Positions 32,988 to 40,446 of a stretch of 48,510 bases of DNA are shown piece after piece; the first letter of the stretch is position 1, and each line of letters starts with the position of its first letter. The notes below the pieces were generated by a model. The model had not been told where the DNA came from, made no database searches, and was given only the letters and a program-made list of their open reading frames with translations. The position numbers and the translations under genes are program-made. This stretch comes from CAYJDG01 sp964368875 (GTDB taxonomy: Bacteria > Pseudomonadota > Alphaproteobacteria > Micavibrionales > Micavibrionaceae). The stretch lies in assembly GCA_964368875.1 (NCBI GenBank), contig CAYJDG010000012.1:1-48510 (forward strand), given 5' to 3'.

Positions 32988-34013
32988 CTAGTTCGAGAAT
33001 GGATCATCCATTTTCTTGGCCAGGTCTTCGATGTTCTCAGGCGGCCAGCCTTCGATCTGCATGCCGAGGTGGAGGCCCATGATCGTGAGAACTTCTTTGA
33101 TTTCGTTGAGCGACTTGCGACCGAAGTTAGGGGTGCGCAGCATTTCGCTTTCGGATTTCTGAACCAGGTCGCCGATGTAAACGATGTTGTCGTTCTTGAG
33201 GCAGTTTGCAGAACGAACCGACAGTTCCAGCTCTTCGACTTTTTTGAGCAGGTTGCGGTTGAACGGCAGGCTTTCCTCTTCGCGGGACGCTTTGGCTTCT
33301 TTTGGCTCTTCAAAGTTGATGAAGACCTGAAGTTGATCCTGAAGGATACGGGCGGCATAGGCCACTGCATCTTCCGGAGAGATCACGCCGTTGGTTTCAA
33401 CGCTGAGGTTCAGTTTATCGTAGTCGGTGATCTGACCAACGCGGGTATCTTCTACTTCGTAGGAGACTTTGCGAACTGGCGAGAAGATCGAGTCGACCGG
33501 GATCAGGCCAACTGGAGCATCTTCCGGACGGTTCTGGGCAGCTGGGCGGTAACCCTTGCCAGTGTTGACGGTCATTTCCATGTCCAGTTTCGCGCCTTTA
33601 TCGAGGGTGCAGATAACCAGATCAGGGTTCATGATTTCGATGTCGGCACCAGCTTCGATCATGCCAGCAGTGACTTCGCATGGACCTTCAGCAGCAAGGC
33701 GCATACGCTTCGGACCTTCAACGTGCATACGCACGGCGATGGCTTTGATGTTGAGGATGATGTCAGTGACATCTTCGCGGACGCCTTCAACTGTCGAGAA
33801 CTCATGCTGAACACCGGCGATTTTAACGGCAGTGACGGCAGCACCTTGCAACGACGAAAGCAGAACGCGGCGCAGTGAGTTACCAAGTGTAAGACCAAAA
33901 CCGCGCTCGAGGGGTTCTACAACAATTTTACCAAGCGTTGGAGAGGTCGAGCCACGCTCAACATCCACTTTGTTAGGTTTAATCAGTTCGAGCCAGTTTT
34001 TCTGAATGAGCAT
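32988..34013 (-). CDS. rpoA: DNA-directed RNA polymerase alpha subunit
   Basis: The alpha subunit dimerises to nucleate RNA polymerase and contacts promoters and activators through its C-terminal domain. The 341 residues include the N-terminal assembly domain (GFGLTLGNSLRRVLLSSLQG near 38-57; GYRPAAQNR), a linker (about 235-255) and the C-terminal domain (VRSANCLKNDNIVYIGDLVQKSESEMLRTPNFGRKSLNEIKEVL region, with the UP-element-binding surface). The start is ATG 34013, 75 bases after rpsK. Confidence 0.99.
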   Translation of the reverse strand: MLIQKNWLELIKPNKVDVERGSTSPTLGKIVVEPLERGFGLTLGNSLRRVLLSSLQGAAVTAVKIAGVQHEFSTVEGVREDVTDIILNIKAIAVRMHVEGPKRMRLAAEGPCEVTAGMIEAGADIEIMNPDLVICTLDKGAKLDMEMTVNTGKGYRPAAQNRPEDAPVGLIPVDSIFSPVRKVSYEVEDTRVGQITDYDKLNLSVETNGVISPEDAVAYAARILQDQLQVFINFEEPKEAKASREEESLPFNRNLLKKVEELELSVRSANCLKNDNIVYIGDLVQKSESEMLRTPNFGRKSLNEIKEVLTIMGLHLGMQIEGWPPENIEDLAKKMDDPFSN

Positions 34014-34088
34014 TCCCTATTTTTCCTTTTCAACCACGCGTAAAGCACAGATCAATAAATCAGCAGATAATGACGAAAGCCGTCGCAA

Positions 34089-34505
34089 TTAGATGCGGCG
34101 GCGTTTCGGCGGACGGCAACCGTTGTGCGGCACCGGAGTAACGTCTTTAATTGCTTTAACGACCAGACCGATCGTCGAGAGCGCACGCAGAGCAGATTCA
34201 CGACCAGCTCCCGGACCTTTGACAACAACGTCAACTTCCTTGAGACCGTGTTCCTGTGCCTTGCGGCCAGCATCTTCAGCAGTCAGCTGTGCGGCGTACG
34301 GAGTAGATTTCCGTGAGCCTTTGAAACCAACGATGCCTGCAGTTGACCACGAAATCGTGTTGCCCTGCACGTCGGTGATGGTGACGTGAATGTTGTTGAA
34401 CGATGCGTTGACGTGCGCGACACCGCTGTGGATGTTCTTGCGAACGGTTTTCTTTTTAACTGCGCCTTTGGCGTTTTTGCCTTTAGCGGCGGATGGTTGT
34501 GCCAT
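34089..34505 (-). CDS. rpsK: 30S ribosomal protein S11
   Basis: S11 (uS11) lines the platform of the small subunit near the mRNA exit. The 138 residues contain GVAHVNASFNNIHVTITD, the STAGIVGFKGSRKSTPYAAQ core and the terminal HNGCRPPKRRRI. A short Lys/Ala-rich N-terminus precedes the fold. It lies 25 bases after rpsM. Confidence 0.98.
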   Translation of the reverse strand: MAQPSAAKGKNAKGAVKKKTVRKNIHSGVAHVNASFNNIHVTITDVQGNTISWSTAGIVGFKGSRKSTPYAAQLTAEDAGRKAQEHGLKEVDVVVKGPGAGRESALRALSTIGLVVKAIKDVTPVPHNGCRPPKRRRI

Positions 34506-34530
34506 GATGGACCTCTTGTTTCTCTATCAA

Positions 34531-34911
34531 TTATTTCTTGACGATTTTCTTACCAGCGACCGGCTTGGCAGGACCCTTACGCGTACGTGCGTTGGTCTTG
34601 GTGCGCTGACCGCGCACAGGCAGGCCACGACGGTGACGCAGGCCACGGTAGCACTGCATATCGACGAGACGTTTGATGTGGAGGGACACTTCGCGGCGCA
34701 GATCGCCTTCGATCAGGAACTTGCCTGCATCGATGGCTTTACGAATCGCATTGAGTTCGTCTTCCGTCAGATCCTTGATCCGGCGGGAGAAATCGATACC
34801 GACATCACGGCAGATATTTTCTGCTGTGAAACGACCGATACCGTGAACGTAAGTGAGAGAAATGATAACGCGTTTGTTATCAGGAATGTTAACACCGGCA
34901 ATACGTGCCAT
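34531..34911 (-). CDS. rpsM: 30S ribosomal protein S13
   Basis: S13 (uS13) contacts the P-site tRNA and helps form the inter-subunit bridge. The 126 residues begin MARIAGVNIPDNKRV and contain the helix-two-turn-helix region and the RGLRHRRGLPVRGQRTKTNARTRKG C-terminal block. GGAG precedes ATG 34911. It is the first gene after the structured 34912-35455 leader, which suggests that the rpsM-rpsK-rpoA-rplQ unit has its own promoter. Confidence 0.98.
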   Translation of the reverse strand: MARIAGVNIPDNKRVIISLTYVHGIGRFTAENICRDVGIDFSRRIKDLTEDELNAIRKAIDAGKFLIEGDLRREVSLHIKRLVDMQCYRGLRHRRGLPVRGQRTKTNARTRKGPAKPVAGKKIVKK

Positions 34912-35005
34912 GGTTGCTCCTAAAAAATTGCCCGAAATAGCTTCGTGCGGTTGATTTCAATCCGAACCGTAAAATCTCGCTTTAAAACGGACGCCGGTTC
35001 GTAAG

Positions 35006-35067
35006 CCTAATTCCTTGAAAAGCCTTATAAATAAGGCTTTTGCAGATGTCTGCATTAAGGAATTGGG
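35006..35067. ncRNA. Candidate structured RNA element (three-way junction) in the rpsM leader
   Basis: An 11-bp closing stem, CCTAATTCCTT (35006-35016) with AAGGAATTGGG (35057-35067), encloses two hairpins: AAAAGCCTTA (35018-35027) / TAAGGCTTTT (35032-35041) with a 4-base loop, and TGCAG (35041-35045) / CTGCA (35050-35054). As plus-strand RNA the closing stem has one G-U pair; as minus-strand RNA, the sense of the rpsM leader, that pair becomes a C-A mismatch. It could be a leader regulator of the rpsM operon or a separate RNA on the plus strand. Confidence 0.4.
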
Positions 35068-35218
35068 CGCAATATATGGACAAACCGCCACCCCGTCAAC
35101 ACTTTTCTCCCGGAAAAATGCAATGTTTTCAGCAGCTTCAAACTGCTAAGTCCCGCCTCTGAAATAAGGCCCATATCAGTTTGTTCGTCGGTCTGTTTTT
35201 TTGGGCAGAGGCAGTCTT

Positions 35219-35242
35219 ATTAGTTCGTTTATTAGTTCGTTT
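35219..35242. repeat. 12-base tandem repeat, two copies
   Basis: ATTAGTTCGTTT occurs twice without a spacer (35219-35230 and 35231-35242) in the AT-rich noncoding leader of rpsM. Confidence 0.7.
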
Positions 35243-35426
35243 TACAGGTTTTTGGAGCAGTTAGAGTGAATTTCTTTTTGTTTCAATTACTTAACAAACT
35301 TCAGCCGCTAGTTCTGCTAACCGGGCTGTTCACTTCGTTCAAGTGTATGTTTTTTTCACAGATGTGTCGTGTAATCCGACAAATTACGGAACGCTGTAGA
35401 ATTATTTTTCCATCTAATAGATTATA

Positions 35427-35455
35427 AATTTAGGATAAAAAGCAGATTTTGTCAA
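35427..35455 (-). promoter_or_regulatory. Putative promoter of the rpsM-rpsK-rpoA-rplQ unit
   Basis: Read on the minus strand, a perfect TTGACA (35455-35450) is followed after exactly 17 bases by TAAATT (35432-35427) and then by TATAAT (35426-35421). Use of it would give a 5' leader of about 500 bases before rpsM, covering all the inverted repeats in the region. Confidence 0.5.
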
Positions 35456-35468
35456 TATTTTTGAAATG

Positions 35469-35500
35469 AAGGAAAGCGTATCTAGCTTACGCTTTTCCTT
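35469..35500. terminator. Hairpin, possible bidirectional terminator
   Basis: AAGGAAAGCGTA (35469-35480) pairs with TACGCTTTTCCTT (35488-35500), with one unpaired T. Short U-rich tracts fall on the descending arm in either direction. It separates the secY-adk unit from the rpsM promoter, so it may stop read-through from adk on the minus strand. The T-tracts are weak. Confidence 0.35.
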
Positions 35501-35550
35501 GTGCCTGCCCTGCTCATGCTCTATGAAAATAAGCACAAAGAGGCTTCAAA

Positions 35551-35895
35551 ATGACTGATCACGATATTGAAATCCGCCCTGCAACTGACGATCCCCGGGT
35601 CGATGCCCTGGCAATCGAGCTGGTAAGCCTGCGCCCGGATTGGCATACCGCAAATGCCGATTATGAGCGCTCGAAAGAAATTATGGTCACGCTTGACGCT
35701 ATGGGCCTAGCGCAGTGGCAGAAAAAACAGGTCGTGAGTTTCGTTCAATCCCACTGGACTGTTGCCGCCAGTGAGGCGACGCGCCTCGGTCTGTTTCAAG
35801 GTGCGGCGAGAAGCACGTATACAAATCCGCTGTCACAAATTCTGGCCGGAGTCTGTCTCGTGCAGAGTAAAGGCACACAGCGCGCGCCCACATAA
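35551..35895 (+). CDS. Hypothetical protein, 114 aa, inserted between adk and rpsM on the opposite strand
   Basis: Not recognised. The protein is soluble, with no signal peptide or transmembrane segment. An acidic N-terminus (MTDHDIEIRPATDDP) is followed by what look like helices around VDALAIELVSL and YERSKEIMVTLDAMGLAQWQKKQVVSFV, and a Thr/Ser-rich C-terminus. AGAGG lies about 8 bases before ATG 35551. It is the only plus-strand gene in the 16 kb ribosomal cluster and converges with adk, 21 bases apart. Codon use is ordinary, which favours a real gene. Confidence 0.6.
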   Translation: MTDHDIEIRPATDDPRVDALAIELVSLRPDWHTANADYERSKEIMVTLDAMGLAQWQKKQVVSFVQSHWTVAASEATRLGLFQGAARSTYTNPLSQILAGVCLVQSKGTQRAPT

Positions 35896-35916
35896 TAGCT
35901 CAAGAGTTATATTTGA

Positions 35917-36501
35917 TTAGGCAGCTTTGGCTTGCGCCAGAACATCGCCGATCTGGCGAGTGACTTCACCGATCTCAGCCATGCCATCGACGCGGCGGAG
36001 CATACCTTTGCCATCATAATACGGAATGATCGGCGCAGTCTGATCACGGTAAACACCGAGACGTTTTTTCAGAGCTTCTTCGTTATCGTCCGCGCGGACG
36101 TTGCCGCCGCTTTCTGCGGCGCGTTTCTGAATGCGCGACAACAGAATGCCTTCATCAACGGCAAGTTCAATCACCGCATCAAGATTGCGGCCTTTGCCGG
36201 CCAGCATTTTATCGAGCGCTTCTGCCTGAGCAACCGTGCGCGGGAAACCGTCGAGAATAAATCCGGCCTTGCAATCAGGCTGGTCGATGCGGTTCGAAAT
36301 CATTTCGATGACGATTTCATCAGAGACAAGCGCTCCGGAATCCATGATTGCTTTGACCTTGAGGCCGAGCGGCGTTTGTCCTGAAATTTCGGCACGGAGC
36401 ATATCACCCGTGGAGAGTTGTTTCATGCCCCGAGTATCTTCGAGGAGCTTGGCTTGAGTTCCTTTTCCGGCGCCCGGTGGGCCGAGCAGAATGATGTTCA
36501 T
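35917..36501 (-). CDS. adk: Adenylate kinase (short type)
   Basis: Adk interconverts ATP+AMP and 2 ADP. At 194 residues this is the short form, in which the LID domain is reduced and has no zinc site. The P-loop GPPGAGKGT is at 7-15. The AMP-binding region (QLSTGDMLRAEI) and LDGFPRTVAQAEAL follow, and the reduced LID is near RIQKRAAES. It directly abuts the secY stop, so the two are cotranscribed; the canonical next gene rpsM is displaced by about 1 kb. Confidence 0.98.
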   Translation of the reverse strand: MNIILLGPPGAGKGTQAKLLEDTRGMKQLSTGDMLRAEISGQTPLGLKVKAIMDSGALVSDEIVIEMISNRIDQPDCKAGFILDGFPRTVAQAEALDKMLAGKGRNLDAVIELAVDEGILLSRIQKRAAESGGNVRADDNEEALKKRLGVYRDQTAPIIPYYDGKGMLRRVDGMAEIGEVTRQIGDVLAQAKAA

Positions 36502-37851
36502 TTATTTACGCCCTTTCATCATTTTGGTCCGTTTCAGAAGGCCTTCATACTGGTGCGAGACCATGTGCGAATGAATGTGCGCAACAGTATCCATGGTCAC
36601 CGATACCACAATCAGGAGACTGGTGCCGCCGAAGTAAAACGGCAGGCTGTATTGGGCAATCAGAAATTCCGGCAGAAGACAGATCGCAACCAGATAGACA
36701 GCCCCGACTGCAGTGATGCGCGTGAGAACGAAATCAAGATATTCGGCGGTGTTCTTGCCCGGCTTGATTCCTGGTACGAAACCGCCGCCCTTGCGCAGAT
36801 TTTCTGCATTCTCTTCCGGATTGAAAACAATCGCGGTGTAGAAAAACGCAAAGAAAATAATCAGCACGGCATACATGATCATGTGCAGCGGATGACCAGT
36901 CTGCAGCCAACGCGACAGGGTATCCATGAAATTGCCGCCATCAGCCCCGATGAAGCCGACGACCGTCATCGGCAGGAACAGCAGCGATGATGCAAAGATA
37001 GGTGGAATAACACCCGACATGTTCAGTTTGAGCGGCAGGTGGTTCGACGTTGCCTGGGCCATTTGCTGGGCGCCCATTTGGCGTTTCGGATATTGAACCA
37101 AAATACGACGCTGCGCCCGCTCCATAAAGACGATGAAGACGATTGCAGCTACGATCATAAGCGCAATCAGCATCAACATCAGGAAGCTGAACTGACCTTC
37201 GCGACCGAGTTCAAGCGTGTGAACGATGGCAGTTGGCAGACCAGCAACAATCCCTGAGAAAATAATCAGAGAAATACCATTGCCGATACCGCGTGACGTA
37301 ATCTGTTCACCCAGCCACATCAGGAACATGGTACCACCAACAATCGTCACAACCGTGGAAACACGGAAGAACATGCCGGGGTCAATCACGGCAGAGCCTG
37401 AAACGCCCTGCATTTTTTCGAGACCGACCGAAAGACCATAAGCCTGAACCGCGGCAAGGATCACCGTGAGATAACGGGTGTACTGGTTGATCTTCTGGCG
37501 TCCGCCTTCGCCTTCTTTTTTTAGGGCTTCGAGTTTTGGCGAGAGCGCGGTTGCGAGCTGCACGATGATCGAGGCAGAGATATACGGCATGATGCTGAGC
37601 GCAAAAATCGTCATACGCTGGATCGAGCCGCCGGAGAACATGTTGAACATGCCGAGCAGGCCGTTCTTCTCACCGGACTGGAAAATTTCTTTCCAGATAT
37701 GCGGATCGATACCGGGGATCGGAATGTACGTACCCAGACGATACACCAGCAGGGCACCAATCACGAACAACAGGCGTTGCTTGAGTTCGGTTGCTTTGGC
37801 GAAAGCACCCCAGTTGGCATTGCGGGAAAGCTGTTCTACAGCAGAAACCAT
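36502..37851 (-). CDS. secY: Protein translocase subunit SecY
   Basis: SecY forms the protein-conducting channel of the inner membrane. The 449 residues show the N-terminal signature (LKQRLLFVIGALLVYRLGTYIPIPGID), ten hydrophobic helices, the plug region near the second helix, and the conserved cytoplasmic loop (RRILVQYPKRQMG and NLRKGGGFVPGIKPG). It is separated from rplO by a terminator and an unknown gene, so its promoter must lie at 37852-37940 or upstream of that gene. Confidence 0.98.
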   Translation of the reverse strand: MVSAVEQLSRNANWGAFAKATELKQRLLFVIGALLVYRLGTYIPIPGIDPHIWKEIFQSGEKNGLLGMFNMFSGGSIQRMTIFALSIMPYISASIIVQLATALSPKLEALKKEGEGGRQKINQYTRYLTVILAAVQAYGLSVGLEKMQGVSGSAVIDPGMFFRVSTVVTIVGGTMFLMWLGEQITSRGIGNGISLIIFSGIVAGLPTAIVHTLELGREGQFSFLMLMLIALMIVAAIVFIVFMERAQRRILVQYPKRQMGAQQMAQATSNHLPLKLNMSGVIPPIFASSLLFLPMTVVGFIGADGGNFMDTLSRWLQTGHPLHMIMYAVLIIFFAFFYTAIVFNPEENAENLRKGGGFVPGIKPGKNTAEYLDFVLTRITAVGAVYLVAICLLPEFLIAQYSLPFYFGGTSLLIVVSVTMDTVAHIHSHMVSHQYEGLLKRTKMMKGRK

Positions 37852-37940
37852 GATTTTATCCTAACGTATTTAAGTCAGTGTTTTTTATCGGAAAGGGTCG
37901 GGTCTGTCTACCTTATAAGACCGATTGTCCTTAGAGCTGG

Positions 37941-38609
37941 TTACTCTTCTTCCGCTTCCGGGGGCTTGTGATCAGGGCAAGCCGCAAAAATTTTCTTCAT
38001 CTCTTCCGGGCTATCGACTATCTGATCCTGTAATTTATCGAACTCATGATTCAAGAATTTTGAGTAGGAGAACAACTGTACGGTTAATCTTTTCTGCAAC
38101 TCTCGCAGCGCGACCTCATTATTGCCGTCGACAACCTTAATGGCCCCGTTATCGTGAAACGCCTTGGTCAGAAAACTTTCAACTACGCCTACAGTTTGTT
38201 TCTGAAAATCCTGCGCAGTTTGAATATGTTTCTGCGCATGCAGTCTGATTTGCTTGGCTTCACAGCTGTTGGGAGGGTAAGGATTTTTCATCTGCAGCGT
38301 GGCATCAACACGGAAAACCACTGTCGCCTTGGCAATTCTCTGGCAGAGAACATTCTTGTCCATATAGCCTTGATACTCAGCCTGAAAGGACAGCTTGGTT
38401 TCAAGATCAAGATGTTCAAGCTTCAGAATCCCCCAGGCATCTTCAGAAAAAACGTCCGCCGAGCGCAACGAGTTGTCTTCTCCAATGCGGGGAAATACCG
38501 GATAGACTTCGAATTGTGGCGTGCTTTTGCAGACTTCAGCAGGAGTGGCTGAGACTAACAGAAGGCTGGTGAGCGGAACTAGGAAAAGGTCATGAAGCAT
38601 GAGGGACAC
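37941..38609 (-). CDS. Secreted protein of unknown function inserted between rplO and secY
   Basis: Not recognised. The 222-residue frame starts at GTG 38609; ATG 38600 is an equally plausible start, and neither has a strong binding site. Residues 1-24 look like a signal peptide (VPLTSLLLVSATPA-EV). The mature part is about 195 residues with scattered Cys (in AEVCKS, NVLCQRI, PNSCEAK and FAACPDH), which could pair as two disulfides, and an acidic C-terminus (PPEAEEE). It is preceded by a bidirectional terminator and followed 89 bases later by secY on the same strand. No link to translation or secretion can be shown. Confidence 0.65.
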   Translation of the reverse strand: MSLMLHDLFLVPLTSLLLVSATPAEVCKSTPQFEVYPVFPRIGEDNSLRSADVFSEDAWGILKLEHLDLETKLSFQAEYQGYMDKNVLCQRIAKATVVFRVDATLQMKNPYPPNSCEAKQIRLHAQKHIQTAQDFQKQTVGVVESFLTKAFHDNGAIKVVDGNNEVALRELQKRLTVQLFSYSKFLNHEFDKLQDQIVDSPEEMKKIFAACPDHKPPEAEEE

Positions 38610-38641
38610 TTTAGCCTAAATTTCACCCTGCGATAAACACT

Positions 38642-38668
38642 AAAAAAGGAGCCTTCCGGCTCCTTTTT
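38642..38668. terminator. Bidirectional intrinsic terminator after rplO
   Basis: Six A (38642-38647), stem GGAGCC (38648-38653), loop TTCC, stem GGCTCC (38658-38663) and five T (38664-38668). The element works on paper in both directions. On the minus strand it lies 25 bases after the rplO stop, so it should end the S10-spc transcript before secY. Confidence 0.85.
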
Positions 38669-38692
38669 CGAATTATCTGTCCTTCACCAACC

Positions 38693-39196
38693 CTAGGCTG
38701 GTTTTGGCTTCTTACGCACAACCGGCTTAACTGCCTTGGTGTATGCTTCGAAAGAGCCACCGGATTTTTCAACCGCAGCGAGAGCCGTCGCAGTTGCACC
38801 AGTCAGCTTAAGGGTAACTTTGGCTTTGAGTTCGCCGTTGCCGAGGAGGCGGACACCGTCAGCTTTTTTGCTGATGAGGCCAGCCGCAACCAGAGTTTTC
38901 TGGTCGATCAGGGCTTTGCCGTCGAGTTTTTTCGCATCGATGGCAGCCTGAAGCTGACCGAGCGAGATGGTCTCGAGGTTTTTACGGAAGTTGTTCGTAA
39001 AGCCGAATTTCGGCAGACGACGGAACAGAGGCATTTGACCGCCCTCAAAACCGCCAATCGAAACACCGGTACGGGCCGTTTGACCTTTACCACCGCGACG
39101 GGAGGTTTTGCCCATGCCGGAACCGATACCACGGCCAACACGGAGTCTTTTCTTAACAGCGCCTTTGTTCGGCTTAAGTTCGTTCAGTTTAACCAT
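38693..39196 (-). CDS. rplO: 50S ribosomal protein L15
   Basis: L15 (uL15) is a late-assembling large-subunit protein. I use ATG 39196 with AGGTG about 5 bases upstream; an ATG at 39205 would add three residues. The 167 residues have the GRGIGSGMGKTSRRGGKGQTAR signature and FEGGQMPLFRRLPKFGF. It is the last ribosomal gene before the terminator at 38642-38668. Confidence 0.97.
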   Translation of the reverse strand: MVKLNELKPNKGAVKKRLRVGRGIGSGMGKTSRRGGKGQTARTGVSIGGFEGGQMPLFRRLPKFGFTNNFRKNLETISLGQLQAAIDAKKLDGKALIDQKTLVAAGLISKKADGVRLLGNGELKAKVTLKLTGATATALAAVEKSGGSFEAYTKAVKPVVRKKPKPA

Positions 39197-39221
39197 TTCA
39201 TTCACCTATATAGAGAGAGGA

Positions 39222-39446
39222 CTATTCCCCAACGACTTCGATCAGATGGCGGACTTTATAGATCATGCCACGGACCGCTGGAGTATCTTCCAGAGTTTTT
39301 TCACGACGCTGTTTGTTCAGGCCGAGACCGATCAGAGTCGCTTCCTGGTCAACCGTACGACGGGCCGGGCTTTTCAGCTGGCGGACCGTAACAGTTTTAC
39401 CTGCTGCGGCTTTTTTAGCCGGGGCTTTTTTCTCAGTGGCAGCCAT
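39222..39446 (-). CDS. rpmD: 50S ribosomal protein L30 with N-terminal extension
   Basis: L30 (uL30), 74 residues. The conserved fold begins at about residue 19 (TVRQLKSPARR) and includes TLIGLGLNKQRREKTLEDTPAVRGMI. The first 17 residues are an Ala/Lys-rich extension (MAATEKKAPAKKAAAGK) absent from typical 58-62 residue members. It lies 3 bases after rpsE. Confidence 0.95.
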   Translation of the reverse strand: MAATEKKAPAKKAAAGKTVTVRQLKSPARRTVDQEATLIGLGLNKQRREKTLEDTPAVRGMIYKVRHLIEVVGE

Positions 39447-39449
39447 AAT

Positions 39450-40034
39450 CTATTCTTCCTTAGCGTCTTCTGCAGTTTCAGGAGCAACAACTGCGCCTTT
39501 GATTTCGTCGCGGTTCGAGACGATATCGCTGACTTTTTTGCTGCGGCGGGACGCGACCGAACGTGGGCTCTGCATCAGTTTCAGAGCTTCGAAGGTTGCG
39601 TGAACCATGTTGTAAGGGTTGCTCGTACCAACCGATTTCGCAACGACATCCTGGATGCCGAGGGATTCGAAAATGGCGCGGAGCGGACCACCGGCGATGA
39701 TACCAGTACCTTGAGGCGCGGAGCGCAGGAACACGTGACCGGCACCGTAATGACCTTTGACGTCATGGTGGATCGTGCGGCCATCGCGCAGCGGAACACG
39801 GATCATGCCGCGTTTGGCTTGCTCGGTTGCCTTGCGGATCGCATCCGGAACTTCACGGGCTTTCGCATGACCATGACCAACGCGGCCTTTGCCATCACCG
39901 ACCACGACGAGAGCAGCAAAGCCGAAACGACGGCCGCCTTTCACGACTTTGGCAACGCGGTTGACAGCAACCAAGCGTTCGGTGATTTCTGATTCTTCGC
40001 GGTCTTCGCGAGGTTTACGATCTGGACGAGCCAT
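39450..40034 (-). CDS. rpsE: 30S ribosomal protein S5
   Basis: S5 (uS5) takes part in decoding fidelity and mRNA unwinding. The 194 residues include VNRVAKVVKGGRRFGFAALVVVGDGKGRVGHG (27-58), the S5 RNA-binding domain signature, and APQGTGIIAGGPLRAIFE. Short acidic and basic tails flank the core. It starts 24 bases after rplR. Confidence 0.98.
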   Translation of the reverse strand: MARPDRKPREDREESEITERLVAVNRVAKVVKGGRRFGFAALVVVGDGKGRVGHGHAKAREVPDAIRKATEQAKRGMIRVPLRDGRTIHHDVKGHYGAGHVFLRSAPQGTGIIAGGPLRAIFESLGIQDVVAKSVGTSNPYNMVHATFEALKLMQSPRSVASRRSKKVSDIVSNRDEIKGAVVAPETAEDAKEE

Positions 40035-40058
40035 GTTTATTTCCTGTTTCCTTGTTTC

Positions 40059-40424
40059 TTAAAAGACCAGTCCGCCTTCGCGGGCAGCATCTGCCAAAGC
40101 CTTAACCCGGCCATGGTAGAGGTAGCTGCCACGATCAAACATGACTTTTTCAATTCCGGCTTTCTTGGCGCGTTCAGCAACCAGTTTGCCAACCTTAGCA
40201 GCAGCGGCAATGTTACCGCCGTATTTAACATCGCTCTTCATTTCAGCTTCGAGCGTCGAAGCTGCAGCAACGGTGACGCCTTTGGCATCATCGATGATCT
40301 GGGCATAGATCTGGTCGTTCGTCCGGTGTACGGAGAGACGAGGCAGCTTGGCCTTGTTGTAGATCGACAGGCGGGCCCGGACACGACGGGCGCGGCGCTG
40401 AGCGTTGGTTTCTGGTTGGCGCAT
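40059..40424 (-). CDS. rplR: 50S ribosomal protein L18
   Basis: L18 (uL18) binds 5S rRNA in the central protuberance. The 121 residues begin with the basic RARRVRARLSIYNKAKLPRLSVHRTNDQIYAQ region and end FDRGSYLYHGRVKALADAAREGGL, typical of the family. Confidence 0.98.
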   Translation of the reverse strand: MRQPETNAQRRARRVRARLSIYNKAKLPRLSVHRTNDQIYAQIIDDAKGVTVAAASTLEAEMKSDVKYGGNIAAAAKVGKLVAERAKKAGIEKVMFDRGSYLYHGRVKALADAAREGGLVF

Positions 40425-40446
40425 ATTCTTATTCCTTTTGCCTTAC

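Larger units (their letters stand above)
34912..35550. other. 640-base noncoding region upstream of rpsM with multiple RNA-like structures
   Basis: No plausible gene on either strand. It holds, from the rpsM side: a 7-bp inverted repeat CGAACCG (34963-34969) / CGGTTCG (34995-35001); a three-way-junction-like fold (35006-35067); an inverted repeat GCCTCTG (35155-35161) / CAGAGGC (35206-35212) with inner GCCCA/TGGGC; a 12-base tandem repeat (35219-35242); CACTT/AAGTG before a T-run (about 35331-35355); a minus-strand promoter (35427-35455); and a hairpin (35469-35500). Confidence 0.6.

Noticed and set aside
35331..35355. CACTT/AAGTG hairpin followed by a T-run
   Set aside because: The stem is only 5 bp and GC-poor; on the plus strand no gene lies upstream to be terminated. 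It is kept only as part of the region description.
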